A DNA stretch of 64,000 nt from Pseudonocardia asaccharolytica DSM 44247 = NBRC 16224 (lineage in GTDB: Bacteria > Actinomycetota > Actinomycetes > Mycobacteriales > Pseudonocardiaceae). The stretch is from assembly GCF_000423625.1 (NCBI RefSeq), contig NZ_AUII01000021.1:24142-88141 (forward strand), read 5' to 3'. Position 1 is the stretch's first letter. Each line of letters begins with the position of its first letter. A program made the translations under genes and the position numbers. This document shows, piece after piece, positions 45,117 through 53,184 of the stretch. The notes beneath the pieces were generated by a model that ran no database searches, was not told the origin of the DNA, and worked only from the letters and a program-made list of their open reading frames with translations.

Positions 45117-46102
45117 CAGACCTCCTGCAGGTCGGCGGAACGCGGGGCCGCGATCGCGGTGACCGCGTCGGCGAGCAGCGGCGGCGGCGTGACGAGCAGG
45201 ATCGCCAGCTCGTCGACGCCGGTCGCCGCGTACCGCGCGAGCTCGGTGGCGATCTCGTCGGGCGCGGCGGTGAAGGTGATCGCGCGGACCACCTCCGGGG
45301 TAATGAGCTTGGCCGCCTGGAGCGTGCGGGTGGCCGCGACCGCCGCCAGGTAGGCGTCGGTGTCGAAGGCGCCGCGGGCCAGGTAGGCGGCCGTCTCGGC
45401 CGGGAAGGTGGTCAGCAGCGCCCCGAACGCGCTCACCAGCGGTTCGGGATCGGGAGCGACCAGCCCGAACGCGAAGGCCGTGATGCGGAAGGACCCTCGG
45501 TCGCGGCCCTGTTCGGCCAGATGCGCCTCGATCTCGGCGACCGTCTCGGTCAGGTAGGTCTCCGACGCGCCGGCGCTGAGCGAGACGCCGTCGCCGATCT
45601 CGGCGGCCAGCCGCAGCATCTTCGAGCGGATCGCCATGACGTCGATCGCCGGCGGTACCGCGACCGGGGCGAGCTGGAAGCCGTCGAACCGTCCCACCGG
45701 AAGCTCCACGTGCAGCTCGCGTCCGGCCAGCACGTCGCGCAGCACCCGGACGTAGGCCGCGACCGTCTCCAAAGGACGCGGATGGCGGGCGCCGAGCTTG
45801 GCGACCAGGGTGGCGTCACCGGTGCCGACCTGAACCCGCACCCGTCCCGGCCCCAGCTCGCACAGCGAGGTCAGCTCGGTCGCGGTCATCGCCGGGTGCC
45901 GGCTCGCCGGGGCGAGGCCGACCAGGCCGACGTCGATCCGTTCGGTCGTGGCGAGGTAGGCGGCCGACGGCACGACCGCGTCATGGAAGCCGATGTGCTC
46001 GGCACTCCAGACGCCGTCGAGCCCGCCCTCCTCCGCGGCGCGGACGGCCTCGAACGTGGGACCCAGGGGACCGAATCCCGTGAACCCGATGCTCACTCGC
46101 AC
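45116..46102 (-). CDS. LLM-class flavin-dependent oxidoreductase
   Basis: 328 residues from GTG at 46102, which has a GGGAGG site; a longer ORF start lacks one. VSIGFTGFGPLGPTFEAVRA, GLDGVWSAEHIGFHDAVVPS and the C-terminal AAPDEIATELARYAATGVDE identify a bacterial luciferase-like (LLM) TIM-barrel enzyme using FMN or F420. It is the first gene of a five-gene operon. Two copies of a palindrome lie upstream. The substrate is not readable; ring-opening or dealkylating monooxygenation is common in the class. Confidence 0.9.
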   Translation of the reverse strand: MRVSIGFTGFGPLGPTFEAVRAAEEGGLDGVWSAEHIGFHDAVVPSAAYLATTERIDVGLVGLAPASRHPAMTATELTSLCELGPGRVRVQVGTGDATLVAKLGARHPRPLETVAAYVRVLRDVLAGRELHVELPVGRFDGFQLAPVAVPPAIDVMAIRSKMLRLAAEIGDGVSLSAGASETYLTETVAEIEAHLAEQGRDRGSFRITAFAFGLVAPDPEPLVSAFGALLTTFPAETAAYLARGAFDTDAYLAAVAATRTLQAAKLITPEVVRAITFTAAPDEIATELARYAATGVDELAILLVTPPPLLADAVTAIAAPRSADLQEV

Positions 46103-46137
46103 GGGCGCCTCCCGTCGATGCGGACGATCGGTGGCAA

Positions 46138-46266
46138 GACCCGATCGATCGGTCTGTAAGGTATTGGGCCCACTCGGCGTCGTCAAGGCCAGGATTTAGC
46201 GCGGATCTTCAAGGAATAGACCGCGATCCGAGGAACGAGATTCGACTCTGACCAGATCGATCGGTC
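46138..46266. promoter_or_regulatory. Two copies of a palindromic operator upstream of the LLM operon
   Basis: GACCCGATCGATCGGTC (46138-46154) and GACCAGATCGATCGGTC (46250-46266) share GACC-N-GATCGATCGGTC, an inverted repeat of TetR size, 112 bases apart. The first is 36 bases upstream of the LLM gene start. The remainder of the spacer to 46442 holds no visible gene. Confidence 0.65.
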
Positions 46267-46442
46267 GGGTCATTCGCAATCCGCACGACGAGAGCCGGCG
46301 CCGGGAGCGCGGTGTCGCCCGAGCGAGCGGGAAGGTCGGCCCGGGTCGCGGCAGACCTCCGGCCTTGCCGGGGGCCGCGGTCGGCGCCAGCATGAGCCGG
46401 ACGGCCCCGACCGGGGCCGTGGCGAGCAGAGTGAGGTGCAGG

Positions 46443-46790
46443 ATGGACGTGTCGACGGCCATGCAGCGGGTCGAGGACGCGATCCGGGTCAACCGGGTCT
46501 ACGGCGAGCCGGTCACCGCGGACGAGGTCACGATCATCCCCGCGGCACGCGTCGGCGGCGGGGCGGGCGGTGGCGGTGGTCGCGACGCCAAGCAGGGCGG
46601 CGAGGGATCCGGCGGAGGGATCGGCTGGGGCGGCCGGCCGAGCGGAGCGTTCGTGGTGCGCGAGGGGACGGTGCGGTGGGAGCCCGCGGTGGACGTGAAC
46701 CGGTTGATCGCCGCCGTCGCCACGGTCGCCGTCACCGCGTTGCTCACCGCCCGCACGATCGCGAAGGCCCAGGCCCGCGCGAACCGATGA
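46443..46790 (+). CDS. GerW/YtfJ-family sporulation-like protein
   Basis: 115 residues. DAIRVNRVYGEPVTADEVTI with IIPAARVGGGAGGGGGRD and a Gly-rich stretch, then a hydrophobic tail (RLIAAVATVAVTALLTARTI) match the GerW/YtfJ family. In Bacillus a member is a spore protein; actinobacterial members are widespread and not tied to spores in every case. The ATG at 46443 follows GAGGTGCAGG. It stands alone between the LLM operon promoter and IS debris. Confidence 0.8.
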   Translation: MDVSTAMQRVEDAIRVNRVYGEPVTADEVTIIPAARVGGGAGGGGGRDAKQGGEGSGGGIGWGGRPSGAFVVREGTVRWEPAVDVNRLIAAVATVAVTALLTARTIAKAQARANR

Positions 46791-46979
46791 TCGGGGCAGG
46801 CCCTCGTCGTCGGCGCACCGCCCACTCGCGATGGGTCTTCCTGCCTCGTGAATCTTGCGGCCGAGGCGAAGCCAGTGCCGTCCGGGTGGGCGGCGCTGGA
46901 GGTGGCGGCCGCTGCCGCGGCGACCTGCGAGGTGCAGGACGACGAGCCAGCGAAGCCAGGTAGTTCGCCTCCGGCAAGA

Positions 46980-47345
46980 TCAGCCGCACGCTGACGACCT
47001 CCCGCGACTGGGCAGAGCTTCTGCTCCTCCAGGCCGGCAGGCTGGCCGGGCCCCTGCGCGCGGGTTGCGGCGTGCAGGGTATTGACCGTGCGCTGGTCCT
47101 CCGTCAGCCGCTGGCCTCGGGTGGTCTCGATCGGCAGGACCAGCGGGTGTTCTCGTCCTCGTGGCCCAGGTCGGCAAGCACCACGTGGCCTTCACTGGTC
47201 CAGGCTTCGAGTGCGTCGATCAGTCTGGTGTGGCGGCGGGCGCACAGAGTATCGCGCTCGCGGCCAGAGCCACGTCAACGATCCACAGCGGCCAGCCGTC
47301 GGGCGCGGCGATGCCACAGCCAGGACTCAGCACCCCGGTGATCAC
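46980..47345 (-). pseudogene. Fragment of a DDE transposase (IS5-like), several frames
   Basis: On the minus strand, pieces read APDGWPLWIVDV, then ALEAWTSEGHVVLADLGHED with ENTRWSCRSR, and further on, in another frame, an IRTVNTLHAATRA-like stretch. These match in order the central to C-terminal part of the same transposase type found at 47450-48290 on the plus strand. Frames break repeatedly, so it is dead. The two remnants face each other across 47381-47403. Confidence 0.5.
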
Positions 47346-47380
47346 TTATGGGTCCGTGCCTCTACCCGTAGCCACATTCC

Positions 47381-47403
47381 ACCCTCGTTTGCCGGGCGCT
47401 CTA
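47381..47403. repeat. IS630-type terminal sequence (orphan copy 2)
   Basis: Matches 522-544 in 22 of 23 bases (core TTTGCCGGGCGCTCTA). In copy 1 this sequence contains the end and stop of an IS630-like transposase; here no IS630 coding sequence follows, so only the terminus survives. Confidence 0.55.
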
Positions 47404-47449
47404 CAATCGACTTGAACACCGAGGTCCCGCGTTTCTGATTCTGTCACCT

Positions 47450-48290
47450 ACACCGCCGTGCTCCGATCGAGGCCTCCACCGTTGCATTCCTGGCCGGCCC
47501 TCTGGTCGGTGAGCGGGCCTGTCGCGGGACCCTGCAGGGCCGCCGCGTCTTGGACTGCCATGACCAGGCCGGGTCGGTGCTGTGCTGGTTCATCGATGCC
47601 ACCCGTATCGCGCAGCTCGCCGTCGACTATGCCATCGGCCAGTCCACGGTCTACCAGTACCTGCACGAGGCGTTCGACGTGCTCGCCGAGGGCGCCCCGG
47701 CCTGTGCGGCGCCCTGTTGGCGACGCGGGCGGCCGGGTACGGCCACGTCCAGCTGGACGGCACCCTGGACGGCATCGTGGTCCACACCGACCGCTCGCGC
47801 GGTCGGCCCGACTGCGAAAGTGGATCTGTCGTGGTTCCCGCAAGTATCGTCATCACGGCGGGAACATCCAGGTGGTGACCGCTCTGGACGGCTGGCCGCT
47901 GTAGGTGTCGCCGGTGCGCCCGGGCCGAGAGCACGACCTGACCTGCGCCCGCGCTCACCCCGGGCTGTCGATGGGTTTGCCGACTGGGCCGACGAGGCCC
48001 ACGCGGTGCTGGCCGACCTGGGCTATATCGGTGAGGCTGGCCGACTCACCTGCCCGATCGAGAAGCTAGCGGGGCCGGCCCGGCTCAGCACCGTGCAGCA
48101 CACCGTCAGTGCCCTGCACACCGCGACCCGCGCGCCGGCCGAACGCGGGACCTCCCTGCTCATGACCACGTACAAGGCCCTGCGTGGGGTCAGTCTGTAC
48201 CCCTGGCGCATCGACGCCGTCGCCGCCGCGTCCCTGGTCCTGCTTCACCCCGGCACGAGCAGACCAAATGATCAATCCATTACTGGAAAG
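47450..48290 (+). pseudogene. DDE-type transposase (IS5-like), multiple frameshifts
   Basis: An N-terminal stretch (FLAGPLVGERACRGTLQGRR) leads to TRIAQLAVDYAIGQSTVYQY. Then, after frame changes, GYGHVQLDGTL, HHGGNIQVVTALDGWPL, VRPGREHDLTCAR, HAVLADLGYIGEAGRLTCPI and LYPWRIDAVAAASLVLLH follow. Together they cover most of a DDE superfamily transposase. At least four frame changes are needed to read it through. It cannot be active. Confidence 0.75.
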
Positions 48291-48390
48291 GCCTCGTTGA
48301 CTCCCTGGACGGGCAACAGCGCGGCGAACTGGTCCCACAACGGTGCGATCAACCAAGATGGCAGGGCGACCCGGCCACGTGACCTCCAAA
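48283..48390 (-). pseudogene. N-terminal transposase fragment
   Basis: The minus strand reads VALPSWLIAPLWDQFAALLP, then VQGVNEAFPVMD, resembling the N-terminus of IS5-type transposases. It ends where the plus-strand remnant begins, so another element end is nested here. Confidence 0.35.
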
Positions 48391-48414
48391 TGATCACGAG
48401 GCGTAGACCACTTC

Positions 48415-49254
48415 TCACGCGGCGGCCCGTGCCGCCCACGAGCCGACGGCCTCGTTCACGGTGGCGAACCGGGCGCCGTGGTCCTTGGCCCGGTGGATGA
48501 TCCGTTCGAGGATGCGGATGCGTCCGGCGCGGCCGATGGACTGCGGGTGGAAGGTCTGGGTGAACACCCCGTGCGGCACGTGCTCGACCATGAAGTCCAA
48601 ATCGGACAGCCAGCGGTTGGCCAGGCCCTCGACGTCGGTGGACGCCGGCACGATCATCGGTGGAACGAGCGCGAACTCCATGAACGGGAAGTCGTCCAGG
48701 GTCCAGGAGACCGGTACCTCGACCAGGTCCAGTTCGGGCCCGAACTCGATCGCCCGGTCGGTGTGGATCACGTCGCCGGTGCGGCAGCGGTAGAGCTCGA
48801 AGTCGTGGCCCATCATGCTGCTGTCGTAGCGGAACCCGTACTCGGCCAGCAGGCGGGTGGAGTTCGGCGAGAGGTCGAACGCCGGCGAGCGGTACCCGGC
48901 GGGGCGCACTCCGAGGACCCGGTCCAGGGCGTCGAGCCCACGCTCGAGCACCTCGCGCTCGGCGGGCTCCTCCAGGCTGGTGGGTCCCTCGTGGGCGTAG
49001 CCGTGGTGGCCGATCTCGTGGCCGGCGTCGCGGATCCGCCTGCACACCTCCGGGTAGGTGTCCACGTCCAGACCCGGGATGTACCAGGTGCTGGTGACGC
49101 CCTCGCGTTCCAGCAGGTCGAGAATCCGGGGGGTCGCCACGTTCGCCGCGAACTCGCCGCGCGAGACGTAGGTGGGGGTGGAGACCCCGAAGCTGCCGAT
49201 CCAGACGGAGATGGCGTCGAAGTCGAAGGTCAGGCACACGGTGGGCTTGCTCAT
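48415..49254 (-). CDS. Polysaccharide-deacetylase-fold hydrolase, imidase/allantoinase-like
   Basis: 279 residues. The NodB-fold metal ligands are in TFDFDA (D11, D13) and HEIGHHGYAHE (H84, H88). Preference for YVSRGEFAANVATPRILDLL and HPQSIGRAGRIRILERIIHR, with no signal peptide, places it nearer to the cytoplasmic PuuE allantoinase and cyclic-imide hydrolase branch than to chitin deacetylases. It should hydrolyse a cyclic amide or imide. It is 26 bases after the nitrilase-superfamily gene in one operon, which would take the resulting half-amide further. The branch assignment is inference. Confidence 0.82.
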   Translation of the reverse strand: MSKPTVCLTFDFDAISVWIGSFGVSTPTYVSRGEFAANVATPRILDLLEREGVTSTWYIPGLDVDTYPEVCRRIRDAGHEIGHHGYAHEGPTSLEEPAEREVLERGLDALDRVLGVRPAGYRSPAFDLSPNSTRLLAEYGFRYDSSMMGHDFELYRCRTGDVIHTDRAIEFGPELDLVEVPVSWTLDDFPFMEFALVPPMIVPASTDVEGLANRWLSDLDFMVEHVPHGVFTQTFHPQSIGRAGRIRILERIIHRAKDHGARFATVNEAVGSWAARAAA

Positions 49255-49280
49255 GAACAGCTTTCTCCTCGGGGGATGGG

Positions 49281-50165
49281 TCAGTGGGTGGTGGCGGCGT
49301 GGTGGGAGGGCCAGACCTGGTAGCGCTCGGCGCGGCGGCGGCGATCGGCGAAGGTGGTCGCGGCGCCGGTCTTGCGGTTCTCGGCCAGTCGATCGAGGTC
49401 GACGTCGGCGATCGCGACCGCATCGACATTCGGTGCGGTCTCGGCGAGGATCCCGTTGTCCGGCCAGCCGGTGTCGCACGGGCCGAGGATCGAGCTGCGC
49501 GCCCACGCGCCCGGCCACGGCCCACGGGCGGGGCCGGCGGCGCCGGAGTGGAGGGTGTAGATCTGGTTCTCGATGGCCCTGGCGGCCAGGCAGTGCCGGA
49601 CCCGCCAGTATCCGGCTTCGGTCAGGGTCAGCGACGGGCTGAGCAGGATCTGCACGCCCTGCTCGGCCAGCGACGCCGAGCATTCGGGGATCTCCGCCTC
49701 GTAGCAGATGTTGACACCGACGGTCGCGAACGGTAGCTCGACCACGGCCATCTCGTCGCCCTCACCGATGCCGAGGGTGAACTCGAGCGGGAACAGGTGG
49801 GTCTTGGCGTGCTCGTGGACCAGCGTTCCGTCGGGGCCGTAGAGGGGCGCGACGTTGAGCAGGCCGCCGTCGCCGGTGCGCACCAGATGTGATCCGGCCA
49901 GGACGTGCTGGCGGCGCTGGGCAGCCTCGGCGGCGATGAACTCGCGGTACTGCTCGGCGAACCGGGCGGTCTCGATCGCGGGCTGCAGGTCGGTGGCATC
50001 CCGCCATCCGGGGACCGCGGTCATGAGTTCGAAGGTCACCAGCTCCGGGAGCACGACCAGGTCCGCGCCGGCTGCCCGGTCGAGCAGCTCCCGGACGTGC
50101 GCGGCGAAGGCGTCGAAGTCGGTGACCTCGCGGAACAGGGAGGTGCAGGCGGCGATGCGGGGCAT
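49281..50165 (-). CDS. Nitrilase-superfamily carbon-nitrogen hydrolase
   Basis: 294 residues. The catalytic triad is visible as E41 (VVLPELVTFE), K121 (HEHAKTHLFP) and C154 (VNICYEAEIPE). The substrate is an amide or nitrile; the lack of nitrilase-specific features and the neighbouring imidase-like gene favour an amidase such as an omega-amidase or half-amidase. The ATG at 50165 has a GAGGAGGAA site. It is divergent from the LuxR/solute-binding fusion regulator, with 99 bases between starts, and likely controlled by it. Confidence 0.9.
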   Translation of the reverse strand: MPRIAACTSLFREVTDFDAFAAHVRELLDRAAGADLVVLPELVTFELMTAVPGWRDATDLQPAIETARFAEQYREFIAAEAAQRRQHVLAGSHLVRTGDGGLLNVAPLYGPDGTLVHEHAKTHLFPLEFTLGIGEGDEMAVVELPFATVGVNICYEAEIPECSASLAEQGVQILLSPSLTLTEAGYWRVRHCLAARAIENQIYTLHSGAAGPARGPWPGAWARSSILGPCDTGWPDNGILAETAPNVDAVAIADVDLDRLAENRKTGAATTFADRRRRAERYQVWPSHHAATTH

Positions 50166-50264
50166 CGAGTTCCTCCTCGAGGGTGTGGGTCGAGAGCATC
50201 GTGACCGGACCCTGGCCGGGTTCGCGTCGGTCATCTGACCGACAGGCCGGGCTAGCATCCGTTG

Positions 50265-52106
50265 ATGGCCACCAGTGCGGGGCGCTGGTCGGGGGCGACA
50301 GCGCAGGTGTCACGCGCGGGGTCGATTCGCGACCGGCCTATCGGCGCGGTCACCCGGCACGCCCGCCTGACCGGTTATCTGCGGGCCGCGGCCGGGCTCG
50401 GCTCGACCTCGCCGCTTTCCTTCGTGTGGATCGGAGAGCTCGCCCCGGATCCGCCCGGCTCGCCCGAGGCCGGGCGGCGGCTGCGGGTGCGCATCACTGC
50501 CGGCCGCGTGGCTGGGAGTTGCGAGGTGGAGTTGGACCCGGTGGAGCCGGACGACGTCGCCGGGCTCAGCAGGCGGGAGCTGCAGGTACTGACCTTGCTC
50601 GCGTGCGGCCTGACCAACCCCGACATCGCGGCGCGCCTGGGCGTTTCCCGGCGCACGGCCGCCACCCACGTGGAGCGGGTTCTGGGCAAGCTGGAGGTAC
50701 CCAGCAGGGCCGCGGCGGCCGCGCTCGCCCTGGACCGTGAGCTGCTCGCCCTCCCCTTACCCGGAACCAGCCTGGGCGGACTCGCACCGGTCGGACTGCT
50801 CCGACTCGAGGCGGAGGTCCGCGGGGCGGCCGACGCGATGGCCCCCGCCCCACACCGACCACGCCCGCTGCGGCGACGGCCACTGGTCATCGGCGCGGTC
50901 TACCCCGCGAACAGCGATTCCGCCCGCGATGGCCAGCAAATGCAGCGCGGCGCCCAGCTGGCGGTCGAGGAGATCAACCGACGCGGCGGCATCGGCGGCC
51001 GGTTGCTCGAACACCTCGCCGTACACGCCGACGCCACCCGCGGCGCCGCCATCCGCGCCGCTGTCGAGCAACTGGTGGCCCGCGACGTCGACGCGATCAC
51101 CATCGGCTACACCTTCGAACGCAGCCGCAGCGGTCTCGCCGCCCAGTTCGGCCCCGCCTCCGCCGCCGGCTGCCCGCTGCTGCACCACTCGACCTCCGCC
51201 AGCGCCGCCCGGCTCGTCGCCGACGAGCCGGACCGGTTCGGCAACGTGTTCCAGGTCTGCGCGCAGGAGAGCGCGTACGGCGCCGGATTCCTGCGCACGC
51301 TCAACGCCCTGCGCGACTCCGGCCGGTGGAGTCCGAGATCGAGGCGGCTGCTCGTCCTCGACTCCGCCGATCCGGACCTCACCACCTTCCCGGCGCCGGC
51401 TCTCGATACCGCCGAACGCAGCGGATGGCAACCGGCAGTCGACCACATCAGCCCGCTTGAGCCCGACTGGCGCGCGGCGGTGGACAGGATTCATGCTCTC
51501 GATCCCGCCGCCGTCATGATCGCCTGTTTCTCTGCGCCTCAAACGGCGCGCTTTCTCCACCGATTCCGGCACACGCCCACCGACGCGCTGCTCTACACGC
51601 TCTACTCACCATCGATACCGGAATTCCTCGAACAAGCCGGGCCAGCGGCCGAGGATCTCCTCTGGGCGACCGTCACCGGCCGCTACAACGACCGTTTCGG
51701 CAACGAATTCGGCCGCCGGTTCCGCCACCGCCACCACGCCGAACCCGGCATGTCCAGCGCCGGAATCCACTACGACATCGTGCACCTGCTGGCCGCCACC
51801 TGGTCGCAATGCGCCGCCCCCCACGACTTCCGCCTGGTCAACGACCTGCTCCGGCACCGAATCCACCGAGGAGTCAACGGCTCCTACCACCTCGGCACCG
51901 CCAACCAGACCAATCTCGTCTACCCCGACGAGACCGCTGACCCCTCGATCGCGCAAGCCCACCTCGTCTACCAGATACAGGCCGGCCAACACCGGATCAT
52001 CGCCCCGGCCCCGTACCCCTCGGCACCCTTCCGCCCACCGGCGCCCGAAGCAGCCCGGCGGCCCGAGGCTGCGTCCCGTGCTCGCCGGACACATCGGCGT
52101 GCGTGA
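50265..52106 (+). CDS. LuxR DNA-binding domain fused to an amide/urea-type solute-binding domain
   Basis: 613 residues. After ~100 poorly typed residues, a LuxR helix-turn-helix (LSRRELQVLTLLACGLTNPD with ARLGVSRRTAATHVERVLG) is joined by a linker to a type I periplasmic-binding-like domain from about residue 208. That domain reads VIGAVYPANSDSARDGQQMQ with GAQLAVEEINRRGGIGG, and later YTLYSPSIPEFLEQAG. It has no signal peptide or membrane helix, so the binding domain works in the cytosol. The closest fold group is the AmiC/UrtA/FmdD family that binds short amides or urea. It faces the nitrilase/imidase operon and is probably its one-component sensor. Confidence 0.88.
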   Translation: MATSAGRWSGATAQVSRAGSIRDRPIGAVTRHARLTGYLRAAAGLGSTSPLSFVWIGELAPDPPGSPEAGRRLRVRITAGRVAGSCEVELDPVEPDDVAGLSRRELQVLTLLACGLTNPDIAARLGVSRRTAATHVERVLGKLEVPSRAAAAALALDRELLALPLPGTSLGGLAPVGLLRLEAEVRGAADAMAPAPHRPRPLRRRPLVIGAVYPANSDSARDGQQMQRGAQLAVEEINRRGGIGGRLLEHLAVHADATRGAAIRAAVEQLVARDVDAITIGYTFERSRSGLAAQFGPASAAGCPLLHHSTSASAARLVADEPDRFGNVFQVCAQESAYGAGFLRTLNALRDSGRWSPRSRRLLVLDSADPDLTTFPAPALDTAERSGWQPAVDHISPLEPDWRAAVDRIHALDPAAVMIACFSAPQTARFLHRFRHTPTDALLYTLYSPSIPEFLEQAGPAAEDLLWATVTGRYNDRFGNEFGRRFRHRHHAEPGMSSAGIHYDIVHLLAATWSQCAAPHDFRLVNDLLRHRIHRGVNGSYHLGTANQTNLVYPDETADPSIAQAHLVYQIQAGQHRIIAPAPYPSAPFRPPAPEAARRPEAASRARRTHRRA

Positions 52107-52178
52107 GTCGGCCACCGCGCGGTCGAGGACGAGGTTGGCTTGCGGAACTGGACGGCGCCGTCAGGGCACCCGGCTCCG

Positions 52179-53162
52179 TCACGCCGACCGTCCCAGCACC
52201 GTCGCCACCAGGTCCCGCGCGCAAGCGCCCTGGTGAAGCAGGGTCGGAACCAGCAGCGGTTCCAACCCGAGCGAGGCGACGGCGGCGGCCTCGGCGGAGT
52301 CGGCGACGTCCAGCACGTATCGCGCGCACAGCTTCGCATAGAGCGTGGCGACTCCGGATGCGGTTGCCGGGACGCCGGCGGCGGCCAGCAGGGCCGCGCG
52401 GGCGACCGCTCGCCGCTGCTCGCCCGGATCGGTGATCGGCACACCCGACACGATCGGCGTGACGGCGACCACGTCCTGGGCCTCCGCCACGGCATCGCGG
52501 ATGCCGGGAACAGCCAGGATCGGCGCGATGCTCGCCACGGGGTTGCTCGGGGCGATCACCACGAGATCGGCGGCACGCAGCGCGTCGAGCACGCCCGGCG
52601 CCGGTGTGACCGGCTCGCCGGACACCGCGTAGTCCACGTCCGCGACGGCCGGAGCGGCGTGCTCGCGGACCAGGAACTCCTCGTAGTGCAGGCCGCGTCC
52701 GTCGACCGTCGTGACTCGCGTCGCCACCTCGGCCTCGGTCATCGGCAGCACGCGCACCGCAACGCCCATCCCGGCGGCCAACCTCTGGGTCACCTCGGTC
52801 AGCGCAACGCCTGTTCGCAGCAGCCCGGTCCGGAACAGATGGGTCGCCAGATCGCGATCGCCGAGGTTGAACCACACGTCGTGGCCGAGGTCGCGCAGCG
52901 CCTCCATGCAGCGGAACGACTCGTCGCGCAGTCCCCATCCGCGCTGGGTGTCCTGCCGGTCGGCCAGGGCGTACAGGGTGGTGTCGAGGTCGGGGCAGAT
53001 TCGGAGCCCGTGCATCCACAGGTCGTCGGCGGTGTTCACGACGAGGGTGAGATCGGTCGGCGGCACCAGGGCGACCAGCGCGCGCCAGAGCCGGGACGCG
53101 CCGATCCCGCCGCCGAGCCCGACGATCCGGCGGGATCGTCGGACGCGGGTGTCTTTCAGCAT
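52179..53162 (-). CDS. cofD: 2-phospho-L-lactate transferase (CofD/FbiA)
   Basis: 327 residues. IVGLGGGIGASRLWRALVAL, LTLVVNTADDLWMHGLRICP and WFNLGDRDLATHLFR are signatures of CofD, which joins the activated phospho-lactate or phosphoenolpyruvate moiety to the deazaflavin Fo to make F420-0. It follows fbiC by 22 bases on the same strand. FbiB/CofE, which adds glutamates and is often next to it, is not in the window. The start at 53162 has GGAG in front. Confidence 0.93.
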   Translation of the reverse strand: MLKDTRVRRSRRIVGLGGGIGASRLWRALVALVPPTDLTLVVNTADDLWMHGLRICPDLDTTLYALADRQDTQRGWGLRDESFRCMEALRDLGHDVWFNLGDRDLATHLFRTGLLRTGVALTEVTQRLAAGMGVAVRVLPMTEAEVATRVTTVDGRGLHYEEFLVREHAAPAVADVDYAVSGEPVTPAPGVLDALRAADLVVIAPSNPVASIAPILAVPGIRDAVAEAQDVVAVTPIVSGVPITDPGEQRRAVARAALLAAAGVPATASGVATLYAKLCARYVLDVADSAEAAAVASLGLEPLLVPTLLHQGACARDLVATVLGRSA

Positions 53163-53184
53163 TCGGACAGTTCCGTTCCGCTCC

